This document shows positions 7,930 to 14,462 of a stretch of 21,404 nucleotides of DNA, one piece after another. A model generated the notes under the pieces. The model searched no databases. It saw only the letters and a program-made list of their open reading frames with translations, and had not been told where the DNA came from. This DNA is from Gemmatimonadota bacterium (GTDB lineage: Bacteria; JBHIER01; G020348925). Position 1 is the stretch's first letter, and the number at the start of each line of letters is the position of its first letter. A program made the position numbers and the translations under genes. Location: assembly GCA_020348925.1 (NCBI GenBank), contig CP070758.1, forward strand, positions 4,309,103 to 4,330,506. Direction: 5' to 3'.

Positions 7930-10900
7930 ATGAGAAAAATTTTTAGCATTATGTTTCTGTTGGCTTTGTGCCTTGGATCACAATGGATCGCCGCACAGGA
8001 AATCCCTTCAGACGAAGAACCACTACCTCTGGAGGAACCTTTTCATATGCCCGGGAGGGTCGAGGGTACAGGCACGCATTTTGAGATCACTGACAGCGAA
8101 TACCTGAACATCACCCTGGAGAGCAGCGAGGAGATTGGGCTGGCCCTGGAGTCCGTGCCCCGGATGGTCACCATGTTCTTCGACTCCTCAACTTCCGCCA
8201 CTTCAACGACCATAACCTTGAGCGGATTTACACCTGCGACGACCTATTACAAATACGAGGACAACTACCACAACCTGGAGGAGATGACGACCGATGGAAA
8301 CGGAAGCTACACGTATATCCAGGACATCTCCGCACCGCACCCGGTGTTCATCCAGCCGCAGCCGAGCACGAAGTTCATCCCGTCGGACCTCTCCATCGGC
8401 ACCTGGGATCCGGTGAGCAGGATATACACCCTGACCACTGATGTGTACGAAACCATACAGATAGATGAGGACAACCTGACGCTGGATGGGACGGGACACA
8501 CGGTAACCGGACCTGGAGGGTCTGGTTACGGTGTATATCTTGATGACAGAACAGCGGTCACCTTGAAAAATCTCACGGTGCAAGGATTTTACTATGGAAT
8601 CTGCCTCTCGTCCTCCAGCAACAACACCGTGACCGGCAACACCGCCTCGAACAACAATTCCAATGGAATCTACCTCCCCTCTTCCAGCAACAACACCTTG
8701 ACCGCCAATACCACCAGCTCGAACAGCCGTGGGGGAATCTATCTCACTAATAATTCCAATAGTAACACTCTGACTGCAAACACGTCCTCGAACAACCAAT
8801 ATGGAATCTACCTCAGCTATTCCAGCAATAACACCCTGAGCGGAAACACAATGTTGAATAATCGCTGGAACTTTTATGTTTATGGTTCTGATTCGCATTA
8901 CGATCACACCATAGATAAAACCAACACCGTTGAAGGGAAACCGATCTACTACATCAAGGACGTCAGCAACCAGATTTACGATAGTACAAACAGTATCGGG
9001 ACACTTTACCTGATCAACTGCGATCATATTACCGTAAGAGACCTCGACCTTTCCAAAAACAATATTGCAGGGATCTTCCTGTGGAATACGCACTATTCCG
9101 AGATAGATAATGTCACGGCCTCGAACAACGCCTGGGGAATCCGGCTGTGGAATTCGAGCAATAACACCCTGACCGGAAACACGACCTCGAACGGTTCCCA
9201 AGGAATCTACCTCTTTTCATCTAGCAGCAACATCCTGAACGACAACACGGCCTCGAATAACTTCGGTGGGATCATCCTCGACAAATCGAGCGACAACACC
9301 TTAACGGGAAACGCAGCCGATTCAAACAGCTACTATGGAATCGGTGTCTATCGAAACTCCAATAACAACAATCTGACAGATAATACGACTCTGGATAACC
9401 AGTATGGAATCTATCTGTGGGAATATTCCGACAATAACACTCTGAGCGACAACACAGCCTCGCACAATGACTATTCTGGAATCTCGCTCAACCGGTCAAA
9501 CAACAACACTCTGAATGGAAATACATCGAACTCAAACAGCAATTATGGAATCTCGCTCTATTATTCCAACGACAACACCATGACCGACAACACAGCCTCT
9601 AATAACTCAGGCGGAATGAATTTCATGCATGCCAGCGGTAATGTCCTTAACGATAACACGACGAACTCAAACCGTAACCGTGGAATCTGGTTGCGGGATT
9701 CAAATAACAACACCATGAACGATAACACCGCCTCCTACAACGGTTATGGAATAGTAATCTGGGATTGTATTGGTAACAGTCTTAGCGGCAACCTGGCAAA
9801 TTTTAACATCCTTTATGGAATCGAACTCACGTCTTCCAGCAACAACACATTGACCGGAAACATAACCAGCTCCAACGGGAGTTTTGGAATATCGCTCTGG
9901 ACTTCTGATAACAACACCCTGGCTGGTAACACAGCTTCAAACAACACCTGTGGAATCCGCCTCTACAAGTCGAGCAATGGCATCTTTACTGGCAACACGG
10001 TCTGGAAGAACCGCTGGGGAATCTCCATGAACGACTACTATAACCAAAACAACCAGATTTACCACAACAACTTCATCGCCAACGGGACTCAGGTTGATTA
10101 CGAATACAGGTATAACGTCTTCTACCTGCCCAAACCAATTGGGGGAAACTACTGGAGCGATTGGACCAGTCCTGACGATGATGGTGACGGTTTTGTGGAT
10201 GTTCCGTACTACATCTATTACCGCCCACAGGATTACCTTCCCTGGACAGAAATGTTTCCGATCATGAGCCCGTATCCAGTTTCAGACGCAGGTCCTGATC
10301 AGACAGTTCTAGTTGACGAACTGATAACCTTCGACGGATGCCAATCATATGAACCAGAGGGAGTTGTGGTCTCTTATGAATGGGACTTTGGAGACGGGAT
10401 ATCAGCAACGGGCCAAGTAGCCACCCACGCTTACGATCAAGCAGGCATATATAGTACTACCTTGACAATAACAGATAACGATGGCGCCATCGCAATAGAC
10501 CAGATGAAGGTTACCGTTTTGACACCTGCCGAAGCATGTGTGGATTTAATCTCTACTGTTGAGTCTATGAACCTGCAACAGGGAATTGAGAACGGCTTGG
10601 ACGCGAAGCTTGAGGCTGTACAAGATGCTCTTGTTGCCGCGAATGCAGGAGTTCGGAGCGATGCCATCAACAAGCTGGAGGCTTTTATCAATGCCGTAGA
10701 AGCCCAGAGGGGAAAACAACTGACTGACGAACAGGCCGACGAGTTAGTGGACTATGCCAACAGGATCATCGCAAACCTTGGTGGCTCACCTTCTGCTCGC
10801 GTTGTTGCAGACTTAATCCCAACAGCATTTCAACTTGCTCAAAACGCTCCCAATCCCTTCAATCCGGAAACGGAGATTGCCTTCAGTCTTCCTGAGAATA

Positions 10901-11085
10901 CTGAAGTAACGATTACGGTTTATAATGTCCTTGGTCAGGAAGTGACAAGCTTGGTAAACGGGGTGCTGCCTGCAGGTAGCCATTCTGTCACATGGAACGC
11001 CACCGATTTGCCAAGCGGAGTGTACTTTTATAGGATAAACGCCAAAAGCTTCACTGCCACCAGGCGTATGGTTTTCATGAAGTAA
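7930..11085 (+). CDS. Secreted NosD-like beta-helix protein with PKD domain and T9SS sorting signal
   Basis: A 1051-residue protein. I chose ATG 7930 over an upstream TTG because AGGAGG sits 7 bases before it and it begins a clear signal peptide (MRKIFSIMFLLALCLGSQWI then AAQ). Residues about 155-215 resemble the N-terminal part of NosD/CASH modules. About 17 PbH1-type repeats of 22-23 residues follow (about 215-710) with cores like NNTLTGNTASNN and GIYL, interrupted near 315-400 by the NosD-type insert EGKPIYYIKD. The module ends GGNYWSDWTSPDDDGDGFVD. A PKD domain (about 782-867, YEWDFGDG) is next, then a charged helical module (about 870-957), then a Por/T9SS sorting domain (NAPNPFNPETEIAFSLPENT ... 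GVYFYRINA ... MVFMK). Expected at the cell surface or released. It is probably a carbohydrate-binding or structural right-handed beta-helix; nothing indicates copper or nitrous oxide reductase maturation. A terminator follows. Confidence 0.9.
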   Translation: MRKIFSIMFLLALCLGSQWIAAQEIPSDEEPLPLEEPFHMPGRVEGTGTHFEITDSEYLNITLESSEEIGLALESVPRMVTMFFDSSTSATSTTITLSGFTPATTYYKYEDNYHNLEEMTTDGNGSYTYIQDISAPHPVFIQPQPSTKFIPSDLSIGTWDPVSRIYTLTTDVYETIQIDEDNLTLDGTGHTVTGPGGSGYGVYLDDRTAVTLKNLTVQGFYYGICLSSSSNNTVTGNTASNNNSNGIYLPSSSNNTLTANTTSSNSRGGIYLTNNSNSNTLTANTSSNNQYGIYLSYSSNNTLSGNTMLNNRWNFYVYGSDSHYDHTIDKTNTVEGKPIYYIKDVSNQIYDSTNSIGTLYLINCDHITVRDLDLSKNNIAGIFLWNTHYSEIDNVTASNNAWGIRLWNSSNNTLTGNTTSNGSQGIYLFSSSSNILNDNTASNNFGGIILDKSSDNTLTGNAADSNSYYGIGVYRNSNNNNLTDNTTLDNQYGIYLWEYSDNNTLSDNTASHNDYSGISLNRSNNNTLNGNTSNSNSNYGISLYYSNDNTMTDNTASNNSGGMNFMHASGNVLNDNTTNSNRNRGIWLRDSNNNTMNDNTASYNGYGIVIWDCIGNSLSGNLANFNILYGIELTSSSNNTLTGNITSSNGSFGISLWTSDNNTLAGNTASNNTCGIRLYKSSNGIFTGNTVWKNRWGISMNDYYNQNNQIYHNNFIANGTQVDYEYRYNVFYLPKPIGGNYWSDWTSPDDDGDGFVDVPYYIYYRPQDYLPWTEMFPIMSPYPVSDAGPDQTVLVDELITFDGCQSYEPEGVVVSYEWDFGDGISATGQVATHAYDQAGIYSTTLTITDNDGAIAIDQMKVTVLTPAEACVDLISTVESMNLQQGIENGLDAKLEAVQDALVAANAGVRSDAINKLEAFINAVEAQRGKQLTDEQADELVDYANRIIANLGGSPSARVVADLIPTAFQLAQNAPNPFNPETEIAFSLPENTEVTITVYNVLGQEVTSLVNGVLPAGSHSVTWNATDLPSGVYFYRINAKSFTATRRMVFMK
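8595..10030 (+). repeat. In-frame tandem repeats encoding the beta-helix rungs
   Basis: The coding sequence contains about 17 imperfect units of 66-69 bases. Each has a recurring TATGGAATCTA(C/T)CTC-like block (G-I-Y-L) followed by AGCAACAACACC(C/T)TGACC-like sequence (N-N-T-L-T). One longer non-repeating insert lies at about 8870-9110. The units are diverged in sequence, so the array is old or under diversifying drift rather than freshly amplified. Asn is very abundant, as expected for a stacked Asn ladder in a beta-helix. Confidence 0.85.
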
Positions 11086-11113
11086 ATTGTGATGTGATAG
11101 TATGAAACTTTAA

Positions 11114-11147
11114 GGCCATCTCGGTTCGATCCGAGGTGGTCTTTTTT
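11114..11147 (+). terminator. Rho-independent terminator of the NosD-like gene
   Basis: GGCCATCTCGG (11114-11124) pairs with CCGAGGTGGTC (11131-11141) as an 11-bp stem with two G-T wobbles and a TTCGAT loop, followed by six T. It lies 29 bases after the stop codon. Confidence 0.88.
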
Positions 11148-11229
11148 ATGGTACGTTAAGAATAGAGATAATTTTGTCATTTTTGGGGAAATCTGGCAAG
11201 ACTGTTCAAGTTCCAACACTGCATGTTTT

Positions 11230-11455
11230 CTTTGATAACCCATACTTTTGAATCTTTCCATCTTCTTCTATAGGTAGTGTTAAATTTTCCTCCTTTGTAT
11301 CTCAGACCTTCGCATCCTAAGTTTCATGGCCCACACTCTTTGCCTGTTCAATTGCTATTTTCCCATCTTAGTAACCCTCTATTCTGTAATCTCATACTCA
11401 AATACTCAATCTTCAAGGTTTTCTCAAGGATGTTACTCCTGTCGTACAGTCTAAT
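11230..11455. repeat. Diverged dispersed intergenic repeat, copy 2
   Basis: This is related along its length to 275-525, with the same left anchor CTTTGATAACC, the middle block ending GTTTCATGGCCCA, CAATTG, then TCAATCTTCAA and TGTTACTCCTG. It is about 25 bases shorter than copy 1 and lacks the left arm of copy 1's 15-bp hairpin. Like copy 1 it lies in an intergenic space just downstream of a transcription unit, here after the NosD-like gene terminator. The - strand reading keeps the peptide anchors R-S-N-I-L and T-L-K-I-E and V-W-A-M-K, with stops between them. Confidence 0.55.
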
Positions 11456-11544
11456 GGACAATCGAACCACGTAGGATTCGGTGTCCTATACTCGATGTGG
11501 TATGGGATTTTATTGACTAAGATTATGGATTTGAAGCCAATCTA

Positions 11545-12003
11545 TCAGTCGCCGTCTACAACTCTCAACTTGGCGTCGATGAGCTGGCCGTGGGTGAGGT
11601 CGAGGAGTTTGGAGAGCTTGTGCATGAGGGAATCTTCGTGACCATCGAGCCTGCCATCCACGTAAACGATCCGCCATACCATCTCGACGATTTCAACTCT
11701 TTCTTCTTCCGAGTAATTCCGGTTGATCAGGTTCGTGAAGTGCCACAGATCGATGCTCTCGTCTAACTCCTGCTGTGCCGTGTCCATGAGTGCTGCGGCG
11801 TGCTCGTCCGACAGTTGATACTGTTCCTTCAGAATGGAAACGATGTGGTGCCGCTCCTCGTCGCTGAACTCACCATCAACACCGGCCATTTCGAGGAACA
11901 GGGCGCAGGTGGCGATCCGGATATCATGCCCCGTGTCTGATGGCTGGGTGGTCGCATCCCCTGTGTGGCGTTTTCCGAAAAATCTCTTCCCAAGATCTAT
12001 CAT
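11545..12003 (-). CDS. TerB-like (tellurite resistance family) protein
   Basis: A 152-residue protein read from ATG 12003 (MIDLGKRFFGK), chosen because GGGAG lies 8 bases upstream and TerB-like proteins commonly begin this way. The frame is open to a TTG at 12171, giving up to 208 residues, but that start lies inside the preceding gene and the extra part shows no family features. The core is the TerB helical fold: IRIATCALFLEMAGVDGEFS with the acidic D-G-E-F-S-D-E-E-R segment, repeated as VWRIVYVDGRLDGHED near the C-terminus. Such Asp/Glu pairs sit where TerB binds metal. No signal peptide, so cytoplasmic. It is last in a - strand cluster after the DUF362 and DUF6599-like genes. Its link to those is positional only; tellurite resistance should not be assumed. 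Confidence 0.8.
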   Translation of the reverse strand: MIDLGKRFFGKRHTGDATTQPSDTGHDIRIATCALFLEMAGVDGEFSDEERHHIVSILKEQYQLSDEHAAALMDTAQQELDESIDLWHFTNLINRNYSEEERVEIVEMVWRIVYVDGRLDGHEDSLMHKLSKLLDLTHGQLIDAKLRVVDGD

Positions 12004-12160
12004 GTCGTGCACTCCCATTTGCCTGAGCAAGTGGACGGGGTTTCGAATCATACCTGAGGGAACAATGAAGCCGTTCAGTTTCCCGTTAGAGATCTCAAAT
12101 GGGGAAAGCGAAAGGAGGGTTTTTATGCTTCCATCCCGCCACAGTTGCAGTTGTTGAATG

Positions 12161-13102
12161 TTACTCTTCAATTGTCATCGTTTCTCTGATGCTCTCTTTC
12201 ATTTCTGCAAGAAATATGGCCGCGTCGATTTGCTTTTTTCCCAATATGATTATGATGTCATTCAGATATGGTTCAACATGAATGGGTTTTCCTTCATCAT
12301 CTATCACTGAAAAGGCACTATCGGAGTTGGCAAAATTATGGAATTTGGGATTGTTCTCGAGATGATCTCTGGCATACTCATACCACTTCAGGCTCTCATT
12401 TTCATCGTCATATTGGAAAAGGAAAACTTCGAAAGTGCCGTAATCCCCGGTGATACCTTCTTTCACTCCAAATATATTCTCCGAATCGAATGCATAATGG
12501 TTGACCAATCCTAAATTTCCTTTGACATATTTGATACTGTTTACATTGAGATTCTTCCTGGGCAGTAAAACCGGTAGAGGTGGTTTCTGTCCTTGAGTCT
12601 TGATTCTTGCGTCCGTGGCCTCGGCGATAGAAATAAGACCATCCATCGTTTCTCTCTCCGAATCAAATCCGGTCACTGTTACCAGAACATTTCCTTTCCA
12701 GAAATTCAGATAATATTCTTCAAGAAACGCATCATTCCCGATCCTAATTTTCTGTCCGATATCACCTTTTTTGAAAGTAAAGATACCGTAGGCGCTGCTG
12801 GAGTCTTCCATCTCGTATAACTCAAGATTGATGGTTTTACCCTTTTTGTTTCTGTATTCTTGGGTTATGACTTGGGTAAAACCATATTCATGATATATTT
12901 CGGTACCACCGTTGATATACAGAAACAGGTCCTCACCCTCGAACTTTTGTGGTTGACCAACAGGTTTCCAATCTTTCAACCCGTTCGATGCGGGCAAGTA
13001 ATATGAGATATATCCTCCGCCGTTTGTTTTTCTAACACAATGGCTGCCAATGAGGGAAATCATCATAAACGATGTCAGGGCAAAGAGAGGAGTGATTTTC
13101 AC
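12161..13102 (-). CDS. DUF6599-like exported protein of unknown function
   Basis: A 313-residue protein from a GTG start at 13102. A strong GGAGGT (13120-13115) lies 12 bases upstream inside the end of the preceding gene, so the spacing is long but the signal is clear. Residues 1-20 form a hydrophobic export signal ending near G-S-H-C. Cys23 could be a lipidated residue, but His at -1 is not a normal lipobox. The mature part has the family signature of an ingested Gly-Gly motif (EDLFLYINGGTEIYHEYGF, about residues 57-75), then MEDSSSAYGIFTFKKGD. A second half has similar layout (LVNHYAFDSENIFGVKEGI, SAFSVIDDEG). The gene follows the DUF362 gene by 8 bases, and such pairing recurs in other bacteria as I recall. 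Probably periplasmic or membrane-anchored; the biochemical role is unknown. Confidence 0.75.
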   Translation of the reverse strand: MKITPLFALTSFMMISLIGSHCVRKTNGGGYISYYLPASNGLKDWKPVGQPQKFEGEDLFLYINGGTEIYHEYGFTQVITQEYRNKKGKTINLELYEMEDSSSAYGIFTFKKGDIGQKIRIGNDAFLEEYYLNFWKGNVLVTVTGFDSERETMDGLISIAEATDARIKTQGQKPPLPVLLPRKNLNVNSIKYVKGNLGLVNHYAFDSENIFGVKEGITGDYGTFEVFLFQYDDENESLKWYEYARDHLENNPKFHNFANSDSAFSVIDDEGKPIHVEPYLNDIIIILGKKQIDAAIFLAEMKESIRETMTIEE

Positions 13103-13110
13103 TATGAATT

Positions 13111-14064
13111 TTAGACCTCCAATTCTTTAATGTTCACCTTCTTCAAGCTCATCTCGCCGAGTTCGTGTTCGTAGGCTTTGTTTATGGCTATGATGCTATC
13201 AGGCTTAAGCCCCCATAGCTGACAACAGTAAGCATCAATCGCCACCCTGTCAATTCCGGCGACCACTTTTTGCGGTTTCAATAATTTCCCCGGGCCGAAG
13301 GGACCGTTTGTAGTGATGAATTCGGTGGCATCGACGATGCACAGATCGGGTTCTATGATCGTATTGAGATCGGCAATGCATTGATCCAGAAACCTGATAC
13401 TGTCAATATTGGTATCCCAGTCTTCCTTATGAAAACCTCTGTTGTTCTGGGGCGAATTCAGACCCATCATGTTCTTTAAGGTTCCCGTGAATTTGTTGCC
13501 TGCATGATCCTTCGTTACAGGAAGAGTGATGAACACATCGTTTTTGAAAAACTCCTTCATGATCCTGGCCTCTTTGAGTGCTTTTCCCTTTTTTACGGGA
13601 ACCGGTTTAAAGAGAGATTCGTCATTTCGATTTACGAGTACCAAGTTTGCGCCCTCTTTTTTTACAGCCTTTGCCAGACCGGTGTCCTCCCAATTTTTTT
13701 CGGGCAGCCAGCTCAGACAATTGATTTCTTTCGCTCCCGCTTTCTTGCACATTCTTACCACCGCCCGGACGACGTCCGGTTTTGTGTATGTGCCCGGATT
13801 GTTTCTCTGGGCGTTGGGCAGTATGGCAACCCTGGAGTTTTTTGTGACAAAACGTTTCATTCCTCCGAACTCTTCGACAGCCCTGATCGTGCTTTCAAAG
13901 TAGTCTTCGCCTTTTACCACGGAGATATCGACCTTTTCATCTCCGTAGAGCACGTTTGAATTTTTCAAGACAAGAGCGGACAAAATTTTGCCTCCAACAA
14001 CCGAAGAGGCACCAATGATGGCACCTTTCTGAAGAAATGAGCGGCGATCCATTTTTTCACTCAT
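13111..14064 (-). CDS. DUF362 domain protein with Tat signal peptide
   Basis: A 317-residue protein. AGGAGG (14076-14071) lies 6 bases before the ATG. The N-terminus carries a twin-arginine signal, M-D-R-R-S-F-L-Q-K-G, followed by a weakly hydrophobic Ala/Gly/Val stretch (about residues 15-33), so it is exported folded, consistent with a bound cofactor or cluster. The DUF362 domain covers about 45-300: VAILPNAQRNNPGTYTKPDV, AGAKEINCLSWLPEKN, a conserved K-N-M-M-G-L (near 205), DLCIVDATEFITTNGPFGPG, and a closing A-G-I-D-R-V-A-I-D-A-Y motif. Some DUF362 proteins carry a C-terminal ferredoxin module; this one does not, although Cys pairs remain. It heads the cluster with the DUF6599-like and TerB-like genes. 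Function unknown. Confidence 0.88.
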   Translation of the reverse strand: MSEKMDRRSFLQKGAIIGASSVVGGKILSALVLKNSNVLYGDEKVDISVVKGEDYFESTIRAVEEFGGMKRFVTKNSRVAILPNAQRNNPGTYTKPDVVRAVVRMCKKAGAKEINCLSWLPEKNWEDTGLAKAVKKEGANLVLVNRNDESLFKPVPVKKGKALKEARIMKEFFKNDVFITLPVTKDHAGNKFTGTLKNMMGLNSPQNNRGFHKEDWDTNIDSIRFLDQCIADLNTIIEPDLCIVDATEFITTNGPFGPGKLLKPQKVVAGIDRVAIDAYCCQLWGLKPDSIIAINKAYEHELGEMSLKKVNIKELEV

Positions 14065-14462
14065 GATTCTCCTCCTGTGTGATGACTCTAATCATGTTTT
14101 TAAGTAACCTATTGCTGGTATCCGGTATCTGCTGTTTCAGTGAAGGACATGCACGGACAGATCGATTTCTAAAATATTCAGTTTCTTGTTGGAATGCAAG
14201 AGAAAAGCCGATCGTGAGAGGCACAGAAATTCGGGAAGCAATGGGAGGATCCTGATACTTTCGATTCCACCACCTGGCGCAATACCCCAAATGTTGATCC
14301 GGTCGCACGGCCATTAAGAACGGGGGATTTCGCGGTCTCCATTTATTGTCGTGCGGGAGTCGGTTGGCCAGGCTGGATTGACAGTCCCAGACGCAGCGCA
14401 ACAAGGATTTGTTATATCATAGTGACACGATGATACTCGTCGGTTCTAAACGAATCAGGGGA
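14065..14462. other. Intergenic region holding the promoter of the DUF362 cluster
   Basis: A 115-codon frame on the - strand crosses the region but starts at TTG, overlaps the DUF362 start and has no family motif, so it is not called. The only supported element is the promoter at 14171-14199. No terminator for the upstream outer-membrane protein gene is apparent, so read-through from 14463 into this cluster is possible. Confidence 0.45.
14171..14199 (-). promoter_or_regulatory. Candidate promoter of the DUF362-DUF6599-TerB cluster
   Basis: On the - strand TTGCAT (14199-14194) and TATTTT (14176-14171) are separated by exactly 17 bases. Both hexamers match sigma-70 consensus at 4 of 6 positions. 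It would leave a leader of about 100 bases before the DUF362 ATG at 14064. Confidence 0.45.

Noticed and set aside
8595-10030. Regularly spaced repeats resembling a CRISPR array
   Set aside because: The repeats are in frame, diverged, 66-69 bases without conserved repeat/unique spacer structure, and encode beta-helix rungs.
7930-10260. Annotation as NosD of nitrous oxide reductase maturation
   Set aside because: No nos genes are nearby and the array is a general beta-helix repeat; the PKD and T9SS domains point to a surface protein.
11545-12003. Tellurite resistance function for the TerB-like protein
   Set aside because: No other ter genes are present; TerB-like domains occur in many unrelated contexts.
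14057-14404. 115-codon - strand frame upstream of the DUF362 gene
   Set aside because: TTG start, no ribosome binding site, no motif, and it overlaps the well-supported DUF362 start and promoter.
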